Positions 1 to 8,578 of a stretch of DNA of 64,000 nt are shown here, piece after piece. The notes below the pieces were generated by a model, which did not search any database, was not told the origin of the DNA, and saw nothing but the letters and a program-made list of their open reading frames with translations. Source of the DNA: Rossellomorea pakistanensis (GTDB lineage: Bacteria > Bacillota > Bacilli > Bacillales > Bacillaceae_B); the NCBI RefSeq assembly GCF_016908495.1, contig NZ_JAFBDZ010000007.1, forward strand, positions 62,001 through 126,000. The letters are read 5' to 3'. The translations under genes and the position numbers were made by a program. Positions within the stretch are counted from its first letter, which is position 1. Each line of letters opens with the position of its first letter.

Positions 1-819
1 CATAATATCTACCACTTGACCGATTCCCCTATAATCAAGAAAACCTGTTAGTCGATTTGTTGGGTCATCACTTGATTTTGCATGAACATTTATTTGTAAT
101 ATACGATTACCGAGCTCCGTTTTTAATTCACGCAAAAATGAAGTAAAGTCATTGCGTCTTGCAGGAGGTACAAACTCAAAGTCAATGCTCACCCCTGCAT
201 AGCCTTTGTTACGGACTGCAGTGCCGATATTCTTAATCAGTGTCCGGCGAACAGACGTGTTTAATCCTTCATCCGCTAACTGTGTGCTGAATGTACCGTT
301 TTCATAATTACTGACAACCATTAGTGGCCGGATGTTGAACTGTCTACATGCTGTTAGAATTTCCTCATCAGTTACTTCTATTAAAGTTCCTGTACGATTA
401 AAAGAGTAAGTGAATACCGCAAGATACGTAATACTACTAGAAACCTCTCTTAAGATTTCAAGATAAGGAGAAGGATCAAATGCATCGATAAAAACAAGTG
501 ACTGCATTCGATATTTTTGCCAAGTTGGAATGCGGAGTCGCTGTCCAACTGCCAAAACATTGGGGTTAATTGTTGGGTTTGCGCTGATGATAGCCTGAAT
601 AGTGGTACTAAACTGTTGGGAAATCCGCCAAAGCGAATCTCCTGCCTTAACCTGATAATATCTTTCAGGCGGTGTTTGATCGGGGATATACATGTTCAGC
701 CCAGGAATAAGAGCACTAGAAGTTAGACCATTCACTTGCATTAATATGGATTGTGGAACCCCTGAAAAGGTTGATATTTTCCATAATGTATCACCGGGTT
801 GTACTGTATAAATTGCCAT
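1..819 (-). CDS. LysM-containing GH18 hydrolase, spore-type (3' part outside window)
   Basis: The frame runs from an ATG at 819 to the window edge, giving 273 codons without the C-terminus. Two LysM domains lie at about residues 2-48 and 54-98, each beginning with a YxVxxGDxLWxIS signature. They are followed by a glycosyl hydrolase 18 fold whose catalytic strand reads GVSIDFEF, so the acidic DxE residues are present. This layout is that of the YaaH/SleL type spore-cortex or germination N-acetylglucosaminidases of Bacillus. No signal peptide is visible, which is usual for proteins placed on the spore by LysM. A G-rich ribosome site (GGGGGATT) precedes the ATG. Family assignment is firm; the exact paralogue is not. 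Confidence 0.85.
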   Translation of the reverse strand, partial: MAIYTVQPGDTLWKISTFSGVPQSILMQVNGLTSSALIPGLNMYIPDQTPPERYYQVKAGDSLWRISQQFSTTIQAIISANPTINPNVLAVGQRLRIPTWQKYRMQSLVFIDAFDPSPYLEILREVSSSITYLAVFTYSFNRTGTLIEVTDEEILTACRQFNIRPLMVVSNYENGTFSTQLADEGLNTSVRRTLIKNIGTAVRNKGYAGVSIDFEFVPPARRNDFTSFLRELKTELGNRILQINVHAKSSDDPTNRLTGFLDYRGIGQVVDIM

Positions 820-918
820 AAGAATCCCCCATTTAAGAAAAGACCTTTATTATTATACTTATTTACCAATGGCTACGGTGATGATGGAATTATTTTAGCT
901 TTACGTAATCTTAGAGTG

Positions 919-1050
919 AGCAAACGGTGGAAGTTGTCGAATTTTGAAGAGTAATCGATAGAAGGTGTAAAGTTGAAAATGAAACACTCAATTTTGAAAA
1001 TGAAAACCAGAAACTTGAAAATAAAATGCATAAAGTTGAAAATGAACTTT
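919..1050 (-). repeat. 21-bp tandem array E1 with conserved tail
   Basis: On the plus strand TTGAAAA recurs at 973, 994, 1015 and 1036, exactly 21 bases apart with unrelated sequence between. Read on the minus strand the word is TTTTCAAC, and the array runs into a tail beginning TATCGATTACTC at 960 and continuing to about 923 with CGACAACTTCCACC. The tail aligns without gaps to six other arrays in this window. The 820-1504 intergenic region holds nothing else recognisable apart from array E2. Confidence 0.75.
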
Positions 1051-1350
1051 TATTTAAGCTTTAATCAGCTAATTTATAATAAAAAACCTTCTCAATTATA
1101 AGCACATTTTCATGAGGCACAAATCATTTATCAAAAAAGGGTAACATTCATTTAAGTTCACGACATTCTTTTCACGAATTATGTAAAACTTGTATTGAGT
1201 TTTTGGATTTCTTTTGTGTCTGTTAAATTGTCAGTATCGATTATTGCCAAGAAATCTTTATATCTATGAAAGTAAAGAGTAAAACTATAAAGTCTAGAAT
1301 AATTCAGTTCAAGAACTTACTATAGTCCGGGGATTCAGTCGCCTTCCATG

Positions 1351-1440
1351 ATATATCGATCGCTTCCTCTATTTTATCGATCGTATTCGCTTATATATCG
1401 GCATTTCGACAATTAACGACATATTCCCGCCCACTGCATT
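1351..1440 (+). repeat. 21-bp tandem array E2 with conserved tail
   Basis: TATCG words start at 1354, 1375 and 1396, exactly 21 bases apart; the first two read TATCGATCG. The third is the first base of the tail (1396-1433), with TCGACA at 1406 and CGACATATTCCCGCC after it. The tail ends 72 bases from the stop codon of the minus-strand response regulator at 1505, so on that gene's sense strand the tail comes before the array. Confidence 0.75.
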
Positions 1441-1504
1441 CGGTGATACAAATCAAAAAAGCAGCCAATTACCGTCCAATTATTGTTACTTTAATTTTTC
1501 CCCC

Positions 1505-2143
1505 TTAAACCACATCATTCTTTATAGCATAAATGGCTAGCTGTGTACGATCTCTTAAATGTAACTTCTGTAGAATTTGTGTAAGGTGATTTTTCACTGT
1601 CCCAACAGAGAGATGGAGTCTTTGGGAGACCTCTTTGTTCGTTAGCCCTTCCCCTACAAGCTTTATAACAGCCAATTCTCTTGATGTGAGCATCTTTATC
1701 TCTTTACTTGAAGGAGGCTTTGATTTTTCGAGTAGTCTTGGCATCACTTTTGCGGCCACCTCTTCATGAATGGACATCCCTCCATTCATACAACTTACCA
1801 CTGCAGATAGCAGCTTATCACGATCTGATGTCTTTAGAAGAAAACCACTTGCTCCGAGCTTTAATGCTTCGAGGGCATATTCGTCATCATTAAATGTAGT
1901 GAGAATTAACACTTTAGTCGCGGACCATCTCTGTTTTATTTCCCTTGTTGCTTCTATTCCGTTTAATTCTGGCATACGAATATCCATCACAACAAGATCA
2001 ATGAGGTGACTCTCCATAAATTGAAGAGCTTCCTTTCCATTAGTTGCTTCTCCAAGGACGTTCATTCGTTCATCTTGTTCTAACATTAGCTTCAATCCTT
2101 GTCTTACGATATCTTGATCTTCAACTAATAAAATGTTCCACAT
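1505..2143 (-). CDS. NarL/LiaR-type response regulator
   Basis: A 212-residue two-domain regulator. The receiver (residues 1-120) has the acidic pair E8/D9, phospho-acceptor D54 in MDIRMP, T82/T83 and K104. A LuxR-type helix-turn-helix occupies about 148-208 (TSRELAVIKLVGEGLTNKEV). The gene begins inside the 3' end of the histidine kinase gene (23-bp overlap), so translation is probably coupled and the two are a cognate pair. The ATG follows GAAGGGGGAG. The target genes cannot be read from the sequence; the upstream membrane protein is the nearest candidate. Confidence 0.9.
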   Translation of the reverse strand: MWNILLVEDQDIVRQGLKLMLEQDERMNVLGEATNGKEALQFMESHLIDLVVMDIRMPELNGIEATREIKQRWSATKVLILTTFNDDEYALEALKLGASGFLLKTSDRDKLLSAVVSCMNGGMSIHEEVAAKVMPRLLEKSKPPSSKEIKMLTSRELAVIKLVGEGLTNKEVSQRLHLSVGTVKNHLTQILQKLHLRDRTQLAIYAIKNDVV

Positions 2144-3239
2144 GATTACTCTCCCCCTTCACTGGAAGCGATCCCTCAATGATGAATTCTTGATCTGCTT
2201 GATAGATATGTAGTTTTCCGCCTATTTCTTCCATTCGCTCTGTCATGCTTTGAAGTCCGAATCCTTTTTCAAATTCAAAAGTTCTATGGATTTTATTTGC
2301 CACCCTAAATTCTAACCCTCCAAGAGCATCTCGCCCTAATAATACTTTCACCTGGCGAGATCCCGAGTGGCGCATCGCATTGGTGAGTCCCTCTTGAATG
2401 ACCCGATACAGAACCACACTTTGTTGATTTGATATCGCAAGAGAAAGCACTCCTTGCTGAGTGGTTAACTGGACCATAATATGACTCTCTGATTCTAGTT
2501 TACGAATAAGCTGGAGCAGAGATCCCAATCCTTCCATCTCATCTGTCTTCAAAGCTTGCACGGCTGTTCTTGTTTCTTCTAAACTACTTTGAGCAAGCTG
2601 ACGGAGTTCCTTCCATTCAACCTCTTGATATCGGTGGGAAAGAATTTCAATGTTCATTAAGAGTCCTGTTAGCTTATGACCAACAGAGTCATGAATATCT
2701 CTTGCAATTCTTGTTCTCTCTTCTACCCTTACTGCTTTCTCTGCTTCATATTGAATTCGCTTAAGCTTGCGATACTCTCCTAATAATTGCTCGTATACTT
2801 CCTTTTGATCGAGTTTTTCCCGGAAGAGTTGATTAATGAAGAAAGACAGGATAAGGACAAAAATGGATAGGATAACAGGGAGCGTTTGAATTCCGATAAG
2901 ATACCAACCGACTGCCATTTCTACTGCTACAATAAATAGAAATCGGACATAATTAGTTTTAGGAAGCATAAAGGCAGCTTCAATCGATAAGTAGAGAAGG
3001 ATCCCTAAGCAATAGGGAGAAAGCTCGACCCCCAACATGGCAAACCCAATAAAAGAAAGTAGGATGAATAATATATGAGGTTTCTGATAGATTGGTAGAA
3101 AAAAGTATAAAGCCAACGAAATGGTACCCGCAGTGATGATTGTGATCAGGGTCGAAGGTGAAGGATAGCTCTCAATAACATAGCCTCCCCAAAGGAAACA
3201 AAAAATAAGAATTCTTATAAAGTATAGCCCCATTTCCAT
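2121..3239 (-). CDS. Sensor histidine kinase, HisKA_3/DesK-LiaS class
   Basis: A 372-residue kinase. About four to five membrane segments fill residues 5-140 with no large extracellular loop, the intramembrane-sensing architecture. A coiled linker leads to the HisKA_3 dimerisation helix with H183 in RDIHDSVGH. The ATP domain follows with an N-box (YRVIQEGLTNAMRHS) and a glycine box (GFGLQSM). Such kinases often respond to membrane state or to cell-envelope antibiotics. It is second in a probable three-gene operon: membrane protein, kinase, regulator. Confidence 0.88.
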   Translation of the reverse strand: MEMGLYFIRILIFCFLWGGYVIESYPSPSTLITIITAGTISLALYFFLPIYQKPHILFILLSFIGFAMLGVELSPYCLGILLYLSIEAAFMLPKTNYVRFLFIVAVEMAVGWYLIGIQTLPVILSIFVLILSFFINQLFREKLDQKEVYEQLLGEYRKLKRIQYEAEKAVRVEERTRIARDIHDSVGHKLTGLLMNIEILSHRYQEVEWKELRQLAQSSLEETRTAVQALKTDEMEGLGSLLQLIRKLESESHIMVQLTTQQGVLSLAISNQQSVVLYRVIQEGLTNAMRHSGSRQVKVLLGRDALGGLEFRVANKIHRTFEFEKGFGLQSMTERMEEIGGKLHIYQADQEFIIEGSLPVKGESNHVEHFIS

Positions 3240-3313
3240 CCCACTCTCTCTTTATTACTTTGAAATTACTAAAATAAACCAAAATCGTCAATAGAGGGTT
3301 AAAGGGATAAGGA

Positions 3314-3880
3314 CTAGTTGGTTGAAATATAAATGGTTAACGCTGCAATCATTACACCTAATACCAAACCTATAATGATACTATAAAGCATTATTTGTTT
3401 CGTATAACCCTTTAGCTCTTCATCACTTTTTCTATCTATTTTTCTTTGTTCAATGACTAGTCCAATATTAAGTATCATGAGCATAAATAAGTACAAACCA
3501 ATAAAATAAAGAGGGTTAATACTATGTATAAAAGGCTCGTTCCCTGGTACCAACAGCCATTGGAAGAAAAATAGCAAAGCCATTATGCTTTGAAAAACAA
3601 CAAGCATCTTCATCCTTGCTTTTGCTTCTGCCCCAAGCTTTTCATGCTCATATTCTATAAGTTTTTTCATTTTTTTTGAAAACACCGTCACGAGTGGTGT
3701 ACCATTTTTCGCTGCAGCGATAGACTGCATTAAAAAAATGACGACAATGCCTAGTAAAAAAGTTTTTCTCGAAGCCTCCCAATAGACGGCGAGTAAAAAC
3801 AGCACAAATCCCACGGCCATTAAGCTATTCATTAATAGAAACTGATGTTTTCTTAGTTGTAAAAGCTCATTTTTCCCCAC
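3314..3880 (-). CDS. Membrane protein of unknown function
   Basis: About 188 residues with roughly five hydrophobic segments: two near the N-terminus, two in the middle and one at the C-terminus. A charged cytoplasmic stretch rich in Lys and Glu separates the first pair from the rest. I do not recognise a family. The GTG at 3880 is preferred over an in-frame GTG at 3889 because AGAGGTGA sits at proper distance before it. It lies 74 bases upstream of the kinase gene on the same strand and may be a sensor accessory or a target, as LiaF-like proteins are, but it lacks a LiaF signature. Confidence 0.6.
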   Translation of the reverse strand: MGKNELLQLRKHQFLLMNSLMAVGFVLFLLAVYWEASRKTFLLGIVVIFLMQSIAAAKNGTPLVTVFSKKMKKLIEYEHEKLGAEAKARMKMLVVFQSIMALLFFFQWLLVPGNEPFIHSINPLYFIGLYLFMLMILNIGLVIEQRKIDRKSDEELKGYTKQIMLYSIIIGLVLGVMIAALTIYISTN

Positions 3881-3941
3881 TTGTCTCACCTCTTACTTTT
3901 CATTACGGATGAGTGCGGAAAAAGTTTCAGAAGGTGATTAG

Positions 3942-3988
3942 GAAGTGCTGGGAACCACTTTTATCAAGTAGTGGTTCCCAGCACTTTT
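3942..3988. terminator. Strong hairpin between tcyP and the membrane-protein operon
   Basis: A 17-bp stem (AGTGCTGGGAACCACT and its complement) with a short loop and a T run. It lies 12 bases after the tcyP stop on the minus strand. Confidence 0.85.
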
Positions 3989-3999
3989 CAGTATTATTT

Positions 4000-5382
4000 T
4001 TACGCCTCGGCCTCTTGAACCCCATCATAGGTTTTAGTATCCAATTCACCCGTAGCCTTACTTGTAATCACTCCTGAAGTCATGGCACCACTTACGTTTA
4101 CAGCCGTCCGTCCCATATCAATTAACGGTTCTACCGAGATAAGGAGACCTGCTAGGGCAACTGGAAGGTTCATGGTTGAGAGAACTAGAATCGCCGCAAA
4201 GGTTGCTCCTCCTCCAACTCCTGCGACGCCAAATGAACTAATCGCAACAACGGCTATTAAGGTAAAAATGAAAGACGGCGTCAATGGGTCAATTCCAACT
4301 GTCGGAGCAATCATGACAGCAAGCATCGCAGGATAGACTCCTGCACACCCATTCTGACCGATCGATAGCCCAAATGATCCCGAAAAGTTTGCTATTCCCT
4401 CTGAAACTCCAAGATGCTTAGTTTGGGTATTAATGTTAAGTGGAAGTGTTCCGGCACTGGACCTTGAAGTAAATGCAAACGTCAATACCGGGAACACTTT
4501 TCTCATATAGGTTAATGGATTCAGCCCTGCAAGTGTTAGCATGATTAAATGGACAACAAACATAATAATGAGCGCAACATACGAAGCTACAACAAATTCA
4601 CCCAGATTCATGATGGCATCAAAATCACTCGTTGCAACGGTTTTGGACATAATGGCCAACACCCCATAAGGAGTTAACCGAAGAACAACCGTCACGATTC
4701 TCATGACGACAGCATAAATGGAATCGATGATTTTTTTGAAAAATTCAGCGGCTTCAGGCTCTTTTCTTTGTACTCCCAAATAAGCCACTCCAATAAAGGC
4801 CGCGAATATGACAACGGCTATCGTCGATGTTGCCCTTTGACCAGTAAAATCTAAGAATGGATTTGCTGGTAATAGTTCAAGAATCTTCTGGGGATAGCTC
4901 TGTCCTTCAAGTGCTCCTGACCGTTCCTCTAATTGTTCTCCTCTAGCGGTCTCTGCATCTCCCTGTTCAATTTGAATCGCTTCTAAATCAAAGCCAACCG
5001 TCGTTGCAATTCCAATAGCTGCTGCGACCGCTGTCGTTCCTACAAGTAATCCAATGATTAACACCGATATCCTTCCGAGATTGTGAGATCGTTTTAATTT
5101 TGTAAAAGCCGAGAGAATAGAAATAAACACAAGTGGCATAACAATCATTTGAAGGAGCTTTATATAACCAGACCCGACAAGGTTATACCATTCAATCGAT
5201 TGTGTTAAATTTTCATCCGTCGCCTCATACACCCACTGTAATCCGAGGCCGAACAGAATCCCTAATCCTAAAGCGGTAAATACCCGTTTCGAAAAGGATA
5301 CATTTTTTCTTTGCAAATAGTATAAAACACCAATAAGAACAAGAAACGCCACAATGTTTAAAATGACATACCAAATATTCAT
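4000..5382 (-). CDS. tcyP: L-cystine/sodium symporter TcyP
   Basis: A 460-residue transporter of the dicarboxylate/amino acid:cation symporter (DAACS) family, close in length and N-terminal sequence to B. subtilis TcyP (YhcL). It has multiple hydrophobic helices, the hairpin region SSAGTLP typical of the glutamate-transporter fold, and the later motif MGRTAVNVSGA. It imports cystine (and related sulfur compounds) across the membrane. It has its own strong ribosome site (AGAGGAGGG) and a terminator directly downstream, so it is probably monocistronic. I see no S-box or T-box in the short upstream region, so sulfur control by riboswitch is not evident here. Confidence 0.88.
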   Translation of the reverse strand: MNIWYVILNIVAFLVLIGVLYYLQRKNVSFSKRVFTALGLGILFGLGLQWVYEATDENLTQSIEWYNLVGSGYIKLLQMIVMPLVFISILSAFTKLKRSHNLGRISVLIIGLLVGTTAVAAAIGIATTVGFDLEAIQIEQGDAETARGEQLEERSGALEGQSYPQKILELLPANPFLDFTGQRATSTIAVVIFAAFIGVAYLGVQRKEPEAAEFFKKIIDSIYAVVMRIVTVVLRLTPYGVLAIMSKTVATSDFDAIMNLGEFVVASYVALIIMFVVHLIMLTLAGLNPLTYMRKVFPVLTFAFTSRSSAGTLPLNINTQTKHLGVSEGIANFSGSFGLSIGQNGCAGVYPAMLAVMIAPTVGIDPLTPSFIFTLIAVVAISSFGVAGVGGGATFAAILVLSTMNLPVALAGLLISVEPLIDMGRTAVNVSGAMTSGVITSKATGELDTKTYDGVQEAEA

Positions 5383-5560
5383 ATTTTCCCTCCTCTTTCT
5401 GTTTTCTTCGCTGTAAAAAGGGCTATCAGGCTGAGGCCTAGTGTATTCTATGATGAAAAATGAAAAGATATGTTTTTACGTATTTTTTTTACAATTCCTA
5501 TGAAGCTCGGATATACTAGTAGCTATATTGAAAGAGAATGTAAAGAGAGGTATGACAAAA

Positions 5561-7006
5561 ATGGACATCCTTTCATGGTTATTAGGAGCCCTGCTTGTAT
5601 TAAACGTTACACTTGCAACGGTTGTAATCTTTTTAGAAAGAAAAGATGCGAGTGCCACATGGGCTTGGTTGATGGTGTTACTATTCATTCCGGTAGTTGG
5701 TTTCATCTTGTATTTATTTTTTGGGCAAAACTTGAGTCGACGGCGACTGTTTCAATGGGAAGGCATAAAAAAAATCGGTATTGAAGAAATGATCTCCAAG
5801 CAGATCATGGACCTTAAGCTGAATTCGTTTCTGTTCCGTGATCAAATCACTGAAAAATATAAAGATCTCATCTATATGCATCTGATCAATAACGATGCTG
5901 TATTGACACAGGATAATGATGTAAAAATCTATACACATGGTGAAGATAAGTTTAGTGCTCTTTTATCGGATATTGAATCAGCCAAGGATCATATTCATCT
6001 GCAATATTATATTTTGCGGAAGGATGAGCTTGGTAAAAGGCTTTTACAAAAGCTCATTTTAAAAGCTAAAGAAGGGGTAGAAGTTCGAGTTTTGTACGAT
6101 GAAATGGGATCAAGGGGAGTTAGGAAGAAATTTTTTCGAGACCTCATTCAAGCTGGAGGGAGGGTTGAGATTTTCTTTCCCGCTCGCATCCCATTTATTA
6201 ACCTCCGAATGAATTATCGTAATCACCGTAAGCTTGTGATTATTGATGGAAAAGTAGGATATGTTGGAGGGTTTAATGTTGGGGATGAATACTTAGGATT
6301 GAATCCGAAATTTGGCTATTGGCGAGATACCCATCTACGAATTATGGGAAGTGCGGTTCAGGCAATGCAGACACGATTCATACTAGATTGGAATCAAGCT
6401 TCTTCTCATGACATCGAGTTTGATTCAAACTATTTCCCCAAGCACTCTTTTGATGGAGCAGCCGGGGTGCAAATCGTGACGAGCGGCCCCGATTCTGAAT
6501 GGGAGCAAATAAAAAACGGATATATAAAAATGATTTCATCCGCTGAGAAAAGTATCTTTATCCAGACCCCCTATTTTATACCGGATGCCAGTCTACTTGA
6601 TGCATTAAGAATTGCAGCTCTATCGGGTGTAGACGTGCGGTTGATGATTCCGAATAAGCCCGATCACCTTTTTGTGTATTGGGCAACATATTCCTATGTA
6701 GGGGAGCTCCTGAAGGCAGGAGCCAAAGTATATATTTATGAAAATGGATTTATTCATGCTAAAACCCTTGTCGTCGATTCAGAGGTATCAACTGTAGGGA
6801 CAGCTAATATTGATGTTCGCAGCTTCCGTCTTAATTTTGAAGTGAATGCGTTCATTTATAATGACAAGCAATCGAAGCAGCTTACTGAGATCTTCCAACG
6901 GGATATGAAGCTTTCCACTCCGCTTACCCTGGAAGACTACCAAAAACGGCCGCTCAAAATCCAATTCAAAGAAGCTGTATCAAGATTGCTCTCCCCCATA
7001 CTATAA
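5561..7006 (+). CDS. cls: Cardiolipin synthase
   Basis: A phospholipase D superfamily enzyme of about 481 residues that joins two phosphatidylglycerols into cardiolipin and glycerol. Two N-terminal membrane helices (about 1-55) are followed by two HKD motifs: H222/K224/D229 in NHRKLVIID and H399/K401/D406 in IHAKTLVVD. This is the normal Bacillus ClsA layout and length. An upstream TTG at 5528 and ATG at 5552 are in frame, but AGAGAGG lies ten bases before the ATG at 5561 and too close to the others, so I place the start there. A 38-bp palindrome begins right after the stop codon. Confidence 0.92.
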   Translation: MDILSWLLGALLVLNVTLATVVIFLERKDASATWAWLMVLLFIPVVGFILYLFFGQNLSRRRLFQWEGIKKIGIEEMISKQIMDLKLNSFLFRDQITEKYKDLIYMHLINNDAVLTQDNDVKIYTHGEDKFSALLSDIESAKDHIHLQYYILRKDELGKRLLQKLILKAKEGVEVRVLYDEMGSRGVRKKFFRDLIQAGGRVEIFFPARIPFINLRMNYRNHRKLVIIDGKVGYVGGFNVGDEYLGLNPKFGYWRDTHLRIMGSAVQAMQTRFILDWNQASSHDIEFDSNYFPKHSFDGAAGVQIVTSGPDSEWEQIKNGYIKMISSAEKSIFIQTPYFIPDASLLDALRIAALSGVDVRLMIPNKPDHLFVYWATYSYVGELLKAGAKVYIYENGFIHAKTLVVDSEVSTVGTANIDVRSFRLNFEVNAFIYNDKQSKQLTEIFQRDMKLSTPLTLEDYQKRPLKIQFKEAVSRLLSPIL

Positions 7007-7044
7007 GGTGCCAGGTACAAAACCGCGGTTTTGTACCTGGCACC
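7007..7044. repeat. Perfect 38-bp palindrome at the cls stop codon
   Basis: The sequence starts GGTGCCAGGTACAAAACCG and is followed at once by its exact reverse complement, with no loop. It begins at the base after the cls stop. It could fold in RNA as a terminator-like hairpin, but it has no T run. GGTGCC...GGCACC palindromes of this kind are scattered in Bacillus genomes. Confidence 0.8.
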
Positions 7045-7083
7045 CACCCATTCAAATGGAACCATCGACCTTTTCATCCATCA

Positions 7084-7935
7084 TTAACTTTTCTCCGGCT
7101 CCATTTCCTCTCCTGAATCTACGGTCTCCAATTTCTCCAGTCTCTCGATAACCCTTCTTTTCTTATAGAGCATTCTTCCTGTTTCCCCAATGTCATTGAT
7201 CATTGATTTATTGATGAGTGAACCAAAGATCATCCCTGCTATCGGGATCATTTGAAATAGTTTCTTCCACCCGAAATTGTCACGATAACTCATCATCACT
7301 TCTCTCCACCCCTGGAGTTGGGATAGAGTTTCTTCTTTCTTAACGGCTCCGGTTGATGTATAAGCCGAAAGCTCCTTAAGAATCGATTGCTTCCCAACTA
7401 TATCAGACGAAACAAACTGCAGACATTTAACGATGAAAATTCTCTCCTGTTTATCGTTCGGGTCATATCCATAGCTCATGGCTATTTCTTGAAGTGTCTT
7501 TAGAGAGATTCCAAGAATTAATGGGATATCAATCGTCAATGTGAAGATTCCACCAATCCCTGTTGTTGCTCCTTGCGTCATCGCAATCCTTTTCCTTGAA
7601 GTAGCGATATTTTCACTTATCTCATCCATAACGCTTATCGGCATTTCAGATATCAGGGATAAATCTACTTCCTCTTCCCCCGTTTTCTTAGTAAACCGTT
7701 TAAACATTTCTTTTTCACTAATCAAATAACGCCCACCTGAGTGAATATAGCTACCTAATTCATCAAGAGCTACCCCAAGCTTATTATGAACGATTTGAGG
7801 AGTGATTCGGTCAAGAAGCTTGAACGGCAGACGTCCCAGCTTCTCCCAAAACCACAATCCATTTTGATCCTTTTCCCATTTATGTATGATTTCTAGTTCA
7901 CCAAGTAATTCACTTTTGGATTCATGACTATTCAA
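7084..7935 (-). CDS. EcsC family protein
   Basis: 283 residues, matching the EcsC family (named after the third gene of the B. subtilis ecs locus). A glycine-rich amphipathic stretch, ATTGIGGIFTLTIDIP at about 122-137, is the family hallmark and may insert into membrane. A second hydrophobic patch (MIPIAGMIFGSLINK) lies near 236. The biochemical role of the family is unknown. The start is a TTG at 7935 with AAGGGA ten bases upstream; an internal ATG would cut conserved sequence. It converges with cls. Confidence 0.8.
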   Translation of the reverse strand: MNSHESKSELLGELEIIHKWEKDQNGLWFWEKLGRLPFKLLDRITPQIVHNKLGVALDELGSYIHSGGRYLISEKEMFKRFTKKTGEEEVDLSLISEMPISVMDEISENIATSRKRIAMTQGATTGIGGIFTLTIDIPLILGISLKTLQEIAMSYGYDPNDKQERIFIVKCLQFVSSDIVGKQSILKELSAYTSTGAVKKEETLSQLQGWREVMMSYRDNFGWKKLFQMIPIAGMIFGSLINKSMINDIGETGRMLYKKRRVIERLEKLETVDSGEEMEPEKS

Positions 7936-8073
7936 ATCCGCTTCATCCCTTCGTAACTAATCGTCCCTTCATTATAGCAAATCGTCTCTGTCCCCACCCG
8001 TATTTTGTCGAAACCTCGTTACAACCTTTCCCTATCGCCAATAATGTCCTTGACACGATTATTGGGAGAATGA

Positions 8074-8214
8074 ACTCAGGGAAAATGGATTCTTAAGAAG
8101 GATTTACCTAATGGAGAATATACTATTCATGCAGAAATAGAGACGAAGGATGGTTTTAAAGTAACTACGAGTAAGCAGACTGTTCAAGTTACACAATTTC
8201 CGGAAACACAATAG
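8074..8214 (+). pseudogene. Remnant 3' end of a decayed gene
   Basis: A 46-codon open stretch without a start, preceded in frame by TGA at 8071 and ended by TAG. It encodes a beta-sandwich-like sequence with LPNGEYTIHAEIETKDG, resembling the C-terminus of small YtkA-like or Ig-like secreted domains. A terminator-like hairpin follows immediately, as it would after a real gene. No upstream part of the gene is visible, so I read it as a leftover. Confidence 0.35.
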
Positions 8215-8218
8215 TGCC

Positions 8219-8264
8219 ATAATGAAAAGAGCAGCCTCCTTTTTGGGGATGCTCCTTTTCATTA
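8219..8264 (+). terminator. Hairpin after the gene remnant
   Basis: AATGAAAAGAGCA pairs with TGCTCCTTTTCATT around a GCCTCC/GGGG inner stem; symmetrical A/T flanks could serve either strand. Confidence 0.5.
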
Positions 8265-8354
8265 TCGTTCGTTTCGATAACTATTCATTCCATTTTCTGT
8301 TGTTCAAGCTCAAACAATAGAGGATCCACGACTATAGAATTAGTGAAGTAAATG

Positions 8355-8470
8355 GAAATGCACAACTTTTTGATTTTGTGCACGAGAGTGACGAGTTATT
8401 GCACAAGAATCGAATTTTATGCACTAAAACTCTGAGTAAATGCATGAGATTCCAAATTTATGCATATGTT
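8355..8470. repeat. Array E3: GCAC words every 20-21 bp
   Basis: GCAC or GCAT recurs at 8360, 8380, 8401, 8421, 8442 and 8462 (spacing 20, 21, 20, 21, 20). The bases before it are usually T/A-rich (TTAT or TTTAT). It looks like the 21-bp arrays elsewhere in the window but with a different word, and I cannot find the conserved tail on either side. It lies downstream of the minus-strand gene ending at 8579. Confidence 0.5.
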
Positions 8471-8578
8471 AAAATTTTGAAGCTCCAGCATGGTTTCAAT
8501 CCGTTACCAGATCGATTTTTTCCTGCTTAACACGGTTAGCAATATCATTAACAATAAAAAAGCAGCACAATGCCCGCT

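Noticed and set aside
919..1050. CRISPR array
   Set aside because: The 21-bp arrays have words of only 7-9 bases, spacers of about 12 bases and no cas genes nearby. This does not fit any CRISPR layout.
961..1061. Coiled-coil protein encoded by the E1 plus strand (heptads with VEN)
   Set aside because: The 21-base period forces a heptad pattern in every open frame. There is no start with ribosome site, and related arrays contain stops.
5470..5784. 104-codon plus-strand frame overlapping the cls start
   Set aside because: It is out of frame with cls, lacks a ribosome site and has the irregular Cys/Arg-rich composition of a shadow frame.
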